NCBI RefSeq assembly: GCF_035658495.1 | Contig: NZ_CP141945.1 | Span: forward strand, 1,368,001-1,432,000 | Source: Novosphingobium sp. RL4 | GTDB taxonomy: Bacteria; Pseudomonadota; Alphaproteobacteria; Sphingomonadales; Sphingomonadaceae | Length of the DNA stretch: 64,000 bases | Direction: 5' to 3' | Shown: one piece after another, positions 35,651 to 44,018 of the stretch | How the letters are laid out: each line of letters begins with the position of its first letter | Numbering within the stretch: position 1 is the first letter of the stretch | Position numbers and translations under genes: made by a program | The notes under the pieces: generated by a model | Databases searched by the model: none | The model's input: the letters and a program-made list of their open reading frames with translations, nothing else | Told to the model about the DNA's origin: nothing

Positions 35651-35686
35651 ACGGAATCGCTTGAGCGTTCGGGCGATTCCGTTTAT
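35651..35686 (+). terminator. terminator after the porin gene
   Basis: ACGGAATCGC and GCGATTCCGT pair perfectly over ten bases with a twelve-base loop, followed by TTTATT. It ends the narK-porin transcript 12 bases after the stop codon. Confidence 0.75.
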
Positions 35687-35698
35687 TGTGCAGTGCAA

Positions 35699-35714
35699 GG
35701 GACGACGTTGTCCC
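35699..35714 (+). promoter_or_regulatory. hexaloop hairpin in the nirB leader, possible NasT site
   Basis: GGGAC-GACGTT-GTCCC, a five-pair stem with a six-base loop whose position 4 is G. It resembles the second hairpin of the narK leader (loop GATGTA). I did not find a clean second hexaloop hairpin beside it. Confidence 0.45.
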
Positions 35715-35769
35715 AACCAAACATAGCCGATGCGATCCACTGAAGGGCCGCAGAAGCGCAAACGATGGC

Positions 35770-35828
35770 AAGGCCGCCATCCAGACTTTCGGTTTTCGAA
35801 CCGAGGGTCCGGATGGCGGCCTTTTTCT
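35770..35828 (+). terminator. leader terminator before nirB
   Basis: AAGGCCGCCATCC pairs with GGATGGCGGCCTT, and an inner CGGTT-TTCG-AACCG stem has a UUCG tetraloop; TTTTTCTTTTTC follows. It lies 31 bases before nirB, so it must be overcome for expression, like the narK leader. Confidence 0.85.
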
Positions 35829-35859
35829 TTTTCTCCTTCGAATTTCTGGAGACGCGGGC

Positions 35860-38364
35860 ATGGAATTTCAGGACGGGATCGAAGCTTCTGCGGACTATGA
35901 GAGCACGTTGATCGTGCCCTCCGACGATGTGCGCGAACATCTGGTGGTGGTGGGCAACGGCATGGCCGGATGCCGCGCGGTGGAGGAACTGCTGGCGCGC
36001 GATGCCGGGCGCTACCGCGTCACCATCTTCGGCGCCGAACCGCATGTGAACTACAACCGCATCATGCTGTCGCCGGTGCTGGCGGGAGAGAAGACCTTCG
36101 ACCAGATCGTCATCAATACCCGCGAATGGTATGACGGGAACGGCATCGAACTCGTCACGTCGGACCCGGTCACCGCGATCGACCGTGCGGGCAGGACCGT
36201 CACCTCGCGGTCGGGCCGCAAGGTCCATTACGACCGGCTGCTGATCGCCACCGGTTCCGATCCCTTCATCATCCCGGTTCCCGGCAAGGACCTGCCCGGC
36301 GTCATCTCCTTCCGCGACATGAACGACGTGGACCTGATGCTGGAAGCCGCGGGCAGGGGCGGCGATGCGGTGGTGATCGGCGGGGGGCTGCTCGGCCTCG
36401 AGGCCGCGCACGGCCTGACCCTGCGCGGGATGAAGGTCACCGTGATCCACCTGATGCCCACCCTGATGGAGCGCCAGCTGGACGAGGCGGCGGGCTGGCT
36501 GCTCAAGAGCGCGCTCGAAGCACGGGGCCAGACCATCCTGACCGGCGCCGATACCGCCGAAATCCTGGGCGACGGCAAAGTCGAGGGCGTGCGCCTGAAG
36601 GACGGCCGCGAAATCCCGGCCAGCCTCGTGGTCATGGCGGTGGGCATTCGTCCCTCCACGGCACTGGCGCGCGGCGCCGGGCTGGATGTGGGGCGCGGCA
36701 TCAGGGTCGACGATCACATGGTGACGAGCGACCCCGCCGTGCTCGCGGTGGGCGAATGCGTCGAGCATGACGGGAACGTCTACGGCCTTGTCGCGCCGCT
36801 CTGGGACATGTGCCGCAGTCTCGCCGATGGCCTGACCGACCGCCACAGCGGCTATCGCGGTTCGGTCACGTCGACCAAGCTCAAGGTCGCCGGGCTCGAC
36901 GTGTTCTCGGCCGGTGACTTCTCGGGCGGGGAGGGCTGCGAGGACATCGTCCTGCGCGACGCCTCGCGCGGGATCTACAAGCGCGTCGTCGTGAAGGACG
37001 GCAAGGTCGTGGGCGCGGTGCTCTACGGCGATACGGCCGACGGCAACTGGTACTTCGACCTGTTGAAGAAGGGGGAGGACGTTTCGGAAATCCGCGACTT
37101 CCTGATCCTGGGGCAGGCCTTCGCCTCGGGCGGCACGGCGGACCCGCTGGCGGCGGTGGCGGCGCTTTCCGACGATGCCGAGGTCTGCGGCTGCAACGGC
37201 GTTTCCAAGGGGCAGGTCGTCGGCTCGATCGCCGGCGGCGCCTGCAGCCTCGACGCCGTGCGCGCCACCTGCAAGGCATCGGCAAGCTGCGGTTCCTGCA
37301 CCGGTCTGGTCGAGAGCCTGCTGGCGCTGACCCTGGGCGAGGAGGTCAAGTCCGGCCCGAAGACGATGTGCAAGTGCACCAGCTTCACGCACGACGACGT
37401 GCGGCGCGAGATCGTGGCGCAGCACATGAAATCGATCCCCGAAGTGATGCAGAAGCTTCACTGGTCCACGCCCGACGGCTGCTCGTCCTGCCGCCCGGCG
37501 CTCAACTACTACCTGCTCTGCGCGCTCCCCGGCGAATACGAGGATGACCAGCAGAGCCGCTTCGTCAACGAACGCATGCACGCCAATATCCAGAAGGACG
37601 GCACTTATTCGGTGGTTCCCCGCATGTGGGGCGGCCTGACCAACCCCCGCGAACTGCGCGCGATCGCCGATGTGGTGGAGAAGTACGACGCGCCGATGGT
37701 GAAGGTCACCGGCGGGCAGCGGCTCGACATCTTCGGGATCAAGAAGGAAGACCTGCCCGCCGTCTGGGCCGATCTCAATGCCGCCGGGATGGTCTCCGGC
37801 CATGCCTACGGCAAGTCGCTGCGCACGGTGAAGACGTGCGTGGGCAGCGAATGGTGCCGCTTCGGCACGCAGGATTCCACCGGCCTTGGGGTGAAGACCG
37901 AGCGGATGACCTGGGGCTCGTGGATGCCGCACAAGTTCAAGATCGCGGTCTCCGGCTGCCCGCGCAATTGCGCCGAGGCGACGATCAAGGACTTCGGGAT
38001 CGTCTGCGTGGATTCGGGCTATGAACTCCACGTCGGCGGCAACGGCGGCATTCACGTTCGCGCCACCGACTTCCTCTGCAAGGTCGCCACGGAGCAGGAG
38101 GCGCTCGATTACTGCGCCGCCTTCACCCAGCTATACCGCGAGGAGGCGCGCTATCTCGAACGCACCGCGCCGTGGATCGAACGCGTCGGCGTCGAATATG
38201 TGAAGCAGCGCATCGTCGAGGACGACACCGGACGCGAGGCCTTGCGCAGCCGCTTCCTCTATTCGCAGAGCTTCAGCCAGGAAGACCCCTGGGCCGAACG
38301 CGCGGCCGGTCACAAGGCCGAACTGCACCAGCACCTTGAACCCCTGGCCATTGCAGCGGAGTAA
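35860..38364 (+). CDS. nirB: assimilatory nitrite reductase (NAD(P)H) large subunit NirB
   Basis: 834 residues, the family length. The N-terminal part is an FAD/NAD(P)H oxidoreductase (LVVVGNGMAG; VVIGGGLLGLEAAHGL). A BFD-type [2Fe-2S] domain follows with Cys in CGCNGV and SCGSC. The C-terminal sirohaem and [4Fe-4S] domain has TCVGSEWC and GCPRNCAEA. It reduces nitrite to ammonium in the cytoplasm. GGAG is 8 bases before the ATG at 35860. First of a nirB-nirD-cobA-moeA transcript behind an attenuator. Confidence 0.97.
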   Translation: MEFQDGIEASADYESTLIVPSDDVREHLVVVGNGMAGCRAVEELLARDAGRYRVTIFGAEPHVNYNRIMLSPVLAGEKTFDQIVINTREWYDGNGIELVTSDPVTAIDRAGRTVTSRSGRKVHYDRLLIATGSDPFIIPVPGKDLPGVISFRDMNDVDLMLEAAGRGGDAVVIGGGLLGLEAAHGLTLRGMKVTVIHLMPTLMERQLDEAAGWLLKSALEARGQTILTGADTAEILGDGKVEGVRLKDGREIPASLVVMAVGIRPSTALARGAGLDVGRGIRVDDHMVTSDPAVLAVGECVEHDGNVYGLVAPLWDMCRSLADGLTDRHSGYRGSVTSTKLKVAGLDVFSAGDFSGGEGCEDIVLRDASRGIYKRVVVKDGKVVGAVLYGDTADGNWYFDLLKKGEDVSEIRDFLILGQAFASGGTADPLAAVAALSDDAEVCGCNGVSKGQVVGSIAGGACSLDAVRATCKASASCGSCTGLVESLLALTLGEEVKSGPKTMCKCTSFTHDDVRREIVAQHMKSIPEVMQKLHWSTPDGCSSCRPALNYYLLCALPGEYEDDQQSRFVNERMHANIQKDGTYSVVPRMWGGLTNPRELRAIADVVEKYDAPMVKVTGGQRLDIFGIKKEDLPAVWADLNAAGMVSGHAYGKSLRTVKTCVGSEWCRFGTQDSTGLGVKTERMTWGSWMPHKFKIAVSGCPRNCAEATIKDFGIVCVDSGYELHVGGNGGIHVRATDFLCKVATEQEALDYCAAFTQLYREEARYLERTAPWIERVGVEYVKQRIVEDDTGREALRSRFLYSQSFSQEDPWAERAAGHKAELHQHLEPLAIAAE

Positions 38365-38369
38365 TGCAC

Positions 38370-38705
38370 ATGAACGACTGGATCGACATCGGCACCCTCT
38401 CCGACATTCCCCTGCGCGGCGCCCGGACCGTGCAGATCGAGGGCGAAAAGGAAATCGCTGTGTTCCGCGCCGGAGACGACCGGGTCTTCGCACTCGTCAA
38501 CGAATGCCCGCACAAGAAGGGCCCGCTCAGCCAGGGCATCGTCCACGGCCATTCGGTGGCCTGCCCGCTGCACAACTGGAACATCGCGCTCGCCAGCGGC
38601 GAGGCGCAGGGCGAGGACAAGGGCTGCACCCCGACGATCCCGGTGCGGATGGAGGGGGAGCGTATCCTGATCGCGCACCCGCAGAGCCTGAAGGTCGCGG
38701 CGTGA
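38370..38705 (+). CDS. nirD: nitrite reductase small subunit NirD
   Basis: 111 residues with a Rieske fold. The cluster-binding pairs CPHKKGPLSQG and CPLHNW are both intact, so it may carry a [2Fe-2S] cluster, unlike the E. coli type which lost the ligands. It partners NirB. The ATG at 38370 sits 8 bases after GGAG; an ATG at 38364 overlaps the nirB stop but is too close to that site. It overlaps cobA. Confidence 0.95.
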   Translation: MNDWIDIGTLSDIPLRGARTVQIEGEKEIAVFRAGDDRVFALVNECPHKKGPLSQGIVHGHSVACPLHNWNIALASGEAQGEDKGCTPTIPVRMEGERILIAHPQSLKVAA

Positions 38706-39487
38706 TGGCGGCAGGGGACCTCATCGCGCCGGGGCAGGTCTGGCTGGTGGGTGCGGGGCCGGGCGATCCCGACTTGCTCACCCGCAAGGCCGAAAGGCTG
38801 ATCGCGGCGGCGGACGTGGTGTTCTACGACGCGCTGGTCGGGCCGGGGGTGCTGGACCTGATCCCTGCGCCGACGGAACGGGTCAGCGTCGGCAAGCGCT
38901 CCGGCCGCCACAGCAAGGAGCAGGGTTCGATCAACGACCTGCTGCTGGAAGCGGCACGCGCGGGCAAGCGGGTGGTGCGGCTGAAGGGCGGCGACCCCTC
39001 GGTATTCGGGCGTTCGGCGGAGGAGATGGATCACCTTGCGGCGGCGGGCGTTCCGGTGCGGATCTGCCCCGGCATCACCACCGCCAGCGCGGCGGCGGCG
39101 AGCGGGCTGGCCTCGCTCACCCTGCGCGGCGTGGCGCGCGGCCTGACGCTGGTGACCGCGCATCTCAAGGCGGGCGAGCCTTTGCGGCTGGACTGGGAAA
39201 CGCTGGCCCGGCCGGGCGGCACACTCGGCGTCTACATGGGGCGCGCGGCGGCGGGCGAGATCGGCCGTTCGCTGATCGCCGCCGGACGCGATCCCGATAC
39301 GCCGGTGATGATCGCGGTCAACGTGTCCCTTCCGAGCGAGCGCCTGATCCGGGGCAAGCTTTCGGCGCTGGCCTTCCTCGTCGCCACGATCAGCGATGAC
39401 GACCCGACGCTGCTGCTGATCGGCGAAGCCGTGGAGACCCGGCGCGTGGCAGTGGACGTGCTGCGGGAACTGGCCTGCCCGGCCTGA
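38705..39487 (+). CDS. cobA: uroporphyrinogen-III C-methyltransferase CobA (SUMT)
   Basis: 260 residues, a single SUMT domain without the CysG dehydrogenase half. Motifs: WLVGAGPGDPDLLTRKAERL, VVRLKGGDPSVFGRS and a CPGITTASAAAA loop. It methylates uroporphyrinogen III twice to precorrin-2 using SAM, on the way to the sirohaem of NirB. Its ATG overlaps the nirD TGA and it overlaps moeA by one base, so it is in the same operon. Confidence 0.95.
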   Translation: MAAGDLIAPGQVWLVGAGPGDPDLLTRKAERLIAAADVVFYDALVGPGVLDLIPAPTERVSVGKRSGRHSKEQGSINDLLLEAARAGKRVVRLKGGDPSVFGRSAEEMDHLAAAGVPVRICPGITTASAAAASGLASLTLRGVARGLTLVTAHLKAGEPLRLDWETLARPGGTLGVYMGRAAAGEIGRSLIAAGRDPDTPVMIAVNVSLPSERLIRGKLSALAFLVATISDDDPTLLLIGEAVETRRVAVDVLRELACPA

Positions 39488-40701
39488 TGACGGCGCCCGC
39501 ATCCTTTGCGATAGACGATGCCCATGCCGTAGTGACCGGAATGCTGGGCGGGCCGGGCAGGACCGAAACCGTGGCGCTGGGCGCGGGTCTTGGCCGGATC
39601 GCCGCGCGCGATGTCGCCGCGACCGGGGATCAGCCCCGCTTCGCGGCGGCGGCGATGGACGGCTGGGCGATATGCCGAGGGGATGATGGCGGGCAGGAAG
39701 GTGGCGGGACGTCGTTCCGGGTCATCGGCGAAAGCCGCGCCGGCCACGCGTTCCAGGGCGAATTGCAGGCGGGCGAGGCGGTTCATGTCTCCACCGGCGC
39801 GATGATGCCCGGCGGCGCCGATGCCCTCGTGCGGCGCGAGCAGGGACGTCAGCTCGGCACCGTGCTTTCCATCGGCGAATGCGTGAGCGGGCGCGATATC
39901 CGGCCGCGCGGCTGTGATTTCCGGCAGGGCGACCGTCTGCTGGCGGCGGGCAAGCGGATCGATCATTTCGATATCGCGCGGCTGGCCGCCTCGGGTACCG
40001 CGCAAGTGGAGGTTCGCGCCCGCCCGCGTGTGGCGCTGCTCGCCACCGGGGACGAACTCGTGGTTCCCGGTGCAATGGCACATGCCGCCGCGAACTATGA
40101 TGCGCTGTCGCCCGCGCTTTGCGCAAGGCTGGGACAGGTCGGCGCGGCGGTGCTGGACCTTGGCATTGCGGGGGATGACGATGCCGCGATCGCCGCGCGC
40201 CTTCGCCGCGCCGATGCGGAGATCCTCGTCGTCATCGGCGGTGCGTCCGGTGGGCGGCATGACCGGGTGCGCGCGGCCCTTGGCGGGCTGGGACTGTCGG
40301 TCCTGGTGCCGAGCGTGCGGATGCGGCCGGGAAAGCCGTTCTGGTTCGGCCGGCTTGGGGATGACCGTTTCGTCATGGGCCTGCCCGGCAACCCCGTGGC
40401 GGCGCTGGCGGCGGCGGAGCTGTTCCTGGTTCCGGCCCTGCTCGCGCTTCAGGGGCTGGGCGCGGCCATAAGCTGGACCGATTGCCCGGAGCTGGGCGAT
40501 CCGGCAGGGGAAGCGGGCTGCGAACGCCTGCGTTTCGCGCGCCTTGCCGATAACGCGGGCGCCGGGCGGCGCATCGAACTGCTGGGCGGCAGCGATAGCG
40601 CCGCATTGGCCCCGCTGCTGGGCGCGAATGCGCTGGTGCGGCTGGGAAGCGCCGCCAATGGCGGCCTTGCGCAATTCCTGCGGCTTGCGGGCTTCGCCTG
40701 A
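39487..40701 (+). CDS. moeA: molybdopterin molybdenumtransferase MoeA
   Basis: 404 residues. Motifs include the AAAMDGWA loop, VSTGAMMPGGADALV, ALLATGDELVVPGA, the molybdopterin-site GGASGGRHD and PGKPFWFG with GLPGNPVAAL. It inserts molybdate into adenylylated molybdopterin. Its place at the end of the nitrite operon suggests supply of cofactor for a nitrate reductase, but no such enzyme is encoded in the window. Start overlaps the cobA stop. Confidence 0.93.
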   Translation: MTAPASFAIDDAHAVVTGMLGGPGRTETVALGAGLGRIAARDVAATGDQPRFAAAAMDGWAICRGDDGGQEGGGTSFRVIGESRAGHAFQGELQAGEAVHVSTGAMMPGGADALVRREQGRQLGTVLSIGECVSGRDIRPRGCDFRQGDRLLAAGKRIDHFDIARLAASGTAQVEVRARPRVALLATGDELVVPGAMAHAAANYDALSPALCARLGQVGAAVLDLGIAGDDDAAIAARLRRADAEILVVIGGASGGRHDRVRAALGGLGLSVLVPSVRMRPGKPFWFGRLGDDRFVMGLPGNPVAALAAAELFLVPALLALQGLGAAISWTDCPELGDPAGEAGCERLRFARLADNAGAGRRIELLGGSDSAALAPLLGANALVRLGSAANGGLAQFLRLAGFA

Positions 40702-40757
40702 GCGGCAAATCTTCCGGCATGGTTGACGGGAGCGCGTTCCTCTCGATAAATCGCTTC

Positions 40758-40772
40758 TGCGAATCATTATCA
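40758..40772. promoter_or_regulatory. Fur-type iron box upstream of the DUF6607 gene
   Basis: TGCGAAT-C-ATTATCA has the 7-1-7 dyad layout of Fur sites and shares its left half with boxes at 51832, 59370 and 62837. It precedes the DUF6607 gene by about 160 bases. Recognition is by pattern only. Confidence 0.5.
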
Positions 40773-40933
40773 AATCACTATCAAATATCGATGCAGGGCG
40801 TTGATCCGGTTCGCCCGCTCCGGCGATCGTGCCGGAATTGCCGCGTTCCCAAGCGTCGATGCAGTGAGGGGCCGGATCTTCGCCTGGCGGCGGGGTCTGC
40901 TGCTCGCTCGCTTGCGAAGAGGGTACGAAGAAG

Positions 40934-41938
40934 ATGAAGAGAATGATGCTCAAGTCGGCGCTGCTCGCGGCGACCCTGGCCGGCGGTCTGGCCCTTGCCG
41001 GACCTGCCATGGCGGACGGGCCGGTCGCCGGGCGTTCGGCGGAGGCGGAGGCTGCGGCGTTCGATGCGGACCGTGCTGCGATCCTTGCCATGGCGGGCAA
41101 TTACAAGGTCACCTTCGACATGCGCGAGACCACGCCATGGCGCGCCGATTACACGCCGATTCCGGGCAAGGTCTCGGGCGGGCACGAAGCGGTTCGCGTG
41201 ATCGAGGACAGCGGGCGGCGCATCGTGCTGCAGCACCTGCTCGTGGTGGACGAGGGCGACGGCAAGCAGATGGTCATCAAGCACTGGCGGCAGGACTGGA
41301 CGTACGAGCCGGAAAGCGTGCTGGTCTACGCGGGGAAGGGGCGCTGGAACGTCGAGGCCGTGCCCGCCGCCTTCCGCAAGGGGCGCTGGTCGCAGACGGT
41401 GTGGCAGACGGACGATTCCCCGCGCTATGGCGGCTGGGGGCAGTGGACCGAGGAAGGCGGGGTGCGCCGCTGGCGCAGCAACTGGACCTGGCGTCCGCTT
41501 GCCCGCCGCGATGCCGTGCGCAAGCCGCCCTATGACCGCTATCTCGCGATCAACCGCCATTCGCCGAGCCCCGCCGGGTGGATTCACTGGCAGGACAATA
41601 TCAAGGAGGGGCCTGAACCGGGTTCCGCCGATGGCAGGATCGTGCCCTTCGTGCAGGAATCGGTGCTGAACAGCTATGTGCGCGACGACAGCGTCAGCCT
41701 GGCCGCGGCCGACAGCTACTGGGCGGCGACGAAGGATTACTGGGCCGCGATCCGCACCGACTGGGACGAGGCGATCGCCCGCGACAAGGGCGTTTCCGTG
41801 GCAGAAGTGGCCGAAACCGGCTCTGCCAGCGGCGAGCGGCTGATGGGGCTCGCCGACGATATCCAGTCCGGCAAGGTCAGGCTGCCGCAGGCGGTGCAGC
41901 GCGGCAAGGCGGTGATCGCCGAAGTAACGCGCCGCTAG
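40934..41938 (+). CDS. exported DUF6607 family protein
   Basis: 334 residues with a signal peptide (LKSALLAATLAGGLALAGPA). The mature part is rich in Trp and reads GNYKVTFDMRETTPW, IKHWRQDWTYEPESVLVYAG and RWRSNWTWRPLARRDAVR, which I recognise as the DUF6607 pattern. No enzymatic motif is known to me. The Fur-type box upstream suggests it is made under iron limitation, perhaps beside a receptor elsewhere. A hairpin follows the gene. Confidence 0.75.
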   Translation: MKRMMLKSALLAATLAGGLALAGPAMADGPVAGRSAEAEAAAFDADRAAILAMAGNYKVTFDMRETTPWRADYTPIPGKVSGGHEAVRVIEDSGRRIVLQHLLVVDEGDGKQMVIKHWRQDWTYEPESVLVYAGKGRWNVEAVPAAFRKGRWSQTVWQTDDSPRYGGWGQWTEEGGVRRWRSNWTWRPLARRDAVRKPPYDRYLAINRHSPSPAGWIHWQDNIKEGPEPGSADGRIVPFVQESVLNSYVRDDSVSLAAADSYWAATKDYWAAIRTDWDEAIARDKGVSVAEVAETGSASGERLMGLADDIQSGKVRLPQAVQRGKAVIAEVTRR

Positions 41939-41969
41939 GCCGGAGCGGAGCAACAGAAGGTCCCAACCA

Positions 41970-42006
41970 GAACCCCTGTTCCCTTCTCCAGTGGGGGCAG
42001 GGGTTC
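41970..42006 (+). terminator. hairpin after the DUF6607 gene
   Basis: GAACCCCTG and CAGGGGTTC pair perfectly around a 19-base loop; no T-run follows. It separates the DUF6607 gene from the repair operon. Confidence 0.5.
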
Positions 42007-42073
42007 CTGGCATCCGGTTTGATCGCAAGCTTCGGAGTGACAGGCGGCGGATCGGCGCGCTAGGTCCGCTGCG

Positions 42074-42772
42074 ATGAGGCAGACCGATAGCATTGACTGG
42101 CAGGCCATTGCCGCCGATCTGGATAATGAGGGCTGGGCCGTGCTGCCCGGCCTGCTGGACGAGGCGGAATGCGATGCCGTGGCCGGGCTCTATGGCCCTT
42201 CCGACCGGTTCCGCAGCCATGTCCACATGGCGCGTCACGGCTTCGGCTTGGGGGAATACCGCTACTTCGCCTATCCGCTCCCGCCGCTGGTGCAGGATTT
42301 GCGGGCCGCGCTCTACCCCGCCCTCGCGCCGGTGGCCAACCGCTGGCACGAGCGCATGGGGATCGACACCCGTTTTCCCGAAGATCATGCCGCATTCCTG
42401 GCGCGCTGCCATGCGGCGGGCCAGCGCCGACCCACGCCGCTGCTGCTGCAATACGGCCCGGGCGATTACAACTGCCTTCACCAGGACCTTTACGGCGAAC
42501 ATGTCTTCCCCTTGCAGGTGGCGGTGCTGCTGTCCTCTCCGGGGCGGGATTTCACCGGCGGGGAACTGGTCCTGACCGAGCAGCGCCCGCGAATGCAGTC
42601 GCGTCCGGTCGTGGTGCCGCTGGGCAAGGGGGACGGGGTGGTCTTCGCGGTGAACCAGCGCCCGCAGAAGGGATCGCGCGGGGATTACCGCGTGGTGATG
42701 CGGCATGGCGTCTCGAAACTGCGCACAGGGAGGCGCCATACGCTGGGGATCATTTTCCACGATGCAGCCTGA
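42074..42772 (+). CDS. 2OG-Fe(II) oxygenase heading the alkylation repair operon
   Basis: 232 residues of the prolyl-hydroxylase-like 2-oxoglutarate oxygenase family. The iron ligands are visible as HQD in YNCLHQDLYGEH and a distal His in VVMRHGVSKL, with the fold's GGELVLTEQ strand between. The substrate is unknown. It overlaps alkB by 11 bases and shares its operon with tag, so a part in alkylation damage repair or its regulation is likely; relatives cluster with Ada and AlkB. Confidence 0.82.
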   Translation: MRQTDSIDWQAIAADLDNEGWAVLPGLLDEAECDAVAGLYGPSDRFRSHVHMARHGFGLGEYRYFAYPLPPLVQDLRAALYPALAPVANRWHERMGIDTRFPEDHAAFLARCHAAGQRRPTPLLLQYGPGDYNCLHQDLYGEHVFPLQVAVLLSSPGRDFTGGELVLTEQRPRMQSRPVVVPLGKGDGVVFAVNQRPQKGSRGDYRVVMRHGVSKLRTGRRHTLGIIFHDAA

Positions 42773-43403
42773 CCTCGTCGCCGACACGCGCAGCCGCATC
42801 GATCTCGGCCCGGGCGCGGTGCTGCTCGGCGGTTTCGCGCTGGCCGAAGCGGAAGCGCTGATCGGCGAAATTCCGGCCCTCGCCGCCGTTTCGGGATTTC
42901 GCCACATGGAGACCCGCAGCGGCGGAAGGCTCTCGGTCGCCATGTTCAACTGCGGGGAGACCGGCTGGGTGAGCGACCGGCGCGGCTATCGCTATCAGGC
43001 CATCGATCCGCGGACCGACCGGCCCTGGCCGGCGATCCCGCCCCGGTTCCTGGCGCTGGCCGCGGGCGCGGCGGCGCAGGCGGGTTATCCCGGCTTCGTG
43101 CCCGACGCCTGCCTCGTCAATCGCTACGACGCCGAGACGAAGCTCTCGCTCCACCAGGACATGGACGAGCGCGACCATTCGGCGCCGATCGTCTCGGTCT
43201 CGCTGGGACAGGCCGCCACGTTTCTGTGGGGCGGCCTGTCCCGCAGCGATCGCCCGCGCCGCCACCGGGTGCTGCATGGCGACGTGGTAGTCTGGGGCGG
43301 GCCTTCGCGCATGGTGTTCCACGGGGTGGACAGCGTGGAGCGGGGCACGCATCCTCTCACCGGCCCGTGCCGCTACAACCTCACATTCCGGAAAGCCCGA
43401 TGA
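42762..43403 (+). CDS. alkB: DNA oxidative demethylase AlkB
   Basis: 213 residues. The AlkB iron and 2OG ligands are all there: HQD in SLHQDMDERD, the distal His in RMVFHGVDSV and the RYNLTFR box with both Arg. SVSLGQAATFLWGG is the typical strand before. It oxidatively removes methyl groups from 1-methyladenine and 3-methylcytosine. It overlaps the oxygenase gene upstream by 11 bases and tag by 4 (ATGA). Confidence 0.93.
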   Translation: MQPDLVADTRSRIDLGPGAVLLGGFALAEAEALIGEIPALAAVSGFRHMETRSGGRLSVAMFNCGETGWVSDRRGYRYQAIDPRTDRPWPAIPPRFLALAAGAAAQAGYPGFVPDACLVNRYDAETKLSLHQDMDERDHSAPIVSVSLGQAATFLWGGLSRSDRPRRHRVLHGDVVVWGGPSRMVFHGVDSVERGTHPLTGPCRYNLTFRKAR

Positions 43404-43951
43404 CCGATACGATCCACCGCTGCCGCTGGGCCCAGGGCGATGCCCGCATGCAGGCCTATCACGACGAGGAATGGGGCGTGCCGATCCGCGATTCCCGCGC
43501 GCTCTGGGAGAAGATGGTGCTCGACACCTTCCAGGCGGGCCTGTCCTGGCGCACGATCCTCAACAAGCGCGAGGCCTTCCGCGCCGCTTTCGAGGATTTC
43601 GAGCCGGAACGCATCGCCGCCTATGGCCCTGCCGAGATCGCGCGCCTGATGGGCGATGCCGGTATCGTGCGCGCCCGCGCCAAGATCGAGGCGACCATCC
43701 GCAACGCGCGTGCCTTCCTGGCCATGCAGGAGCAGGGCGAGGACTTCTCGCGGTTCGTCTGGTCGTTCGTGGGCGATGCGCCGCAGAAGGGCGACGGCAC
43801 CGGCAGCGCCGCCCGGTCCGCCGCCGGAGACGCGCTTTCGGCCGCGCTGAAGAAGCGCGGTTTCTCGTTCGTGGGGCCGGTGGTGGTCCATGCCTGGCTT
43901 CAGGCAACGGGGGTGATAAACGATCACGAGGCGACCTGCTTCCGCCGTTGA
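43400..43951 (+). CDS. tag: DNA-3-methyladenine glycosylase I (Tag)
   Basis: 183 residues, the normal Tag length. The N-terminal zinc Cys-His (HRCRWAQGD), YHDEEWGVPIRDSRALWEKM, FQAGLSWRTILNKREAFR and the C-terminal zinc-binding VINDHEATCFRR are all present. It excises 3-methyladenine. Its ATG overlaps the alkB stop, completing a three-gene repair operon. Confidence 0.96.
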   Translation: MTDTIHRCRWAQGDARMQAYHDEEWGVPIRDSRALWEKMVLDTFQAGLSWRTILNKREAFRAAFEDFEPERIAAYGPAEIARLMGDAGIVRARAKIEATIRNARAFLAMQEQGEDFSRFVWSFVGDAPQKGDGTGSAARSAAGDALSAALKKRGFSFVGPVVVHAWLQATGVINDHEATCFRR

Positions 43952-44018
43952 TATCGCGCCTTTCCAAGATCGCATCGGCCCGATAGCATCCGGCTTCCAG
44001 TTGCAGGGGGTATGGGCG

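Noticed and set aside
35683-38055. Minus-strand open frame of 790 codons across nirB
   Set aside because: Rich in His, Ala, Gly and Arg with no domain; nirB on the other strand is complete.
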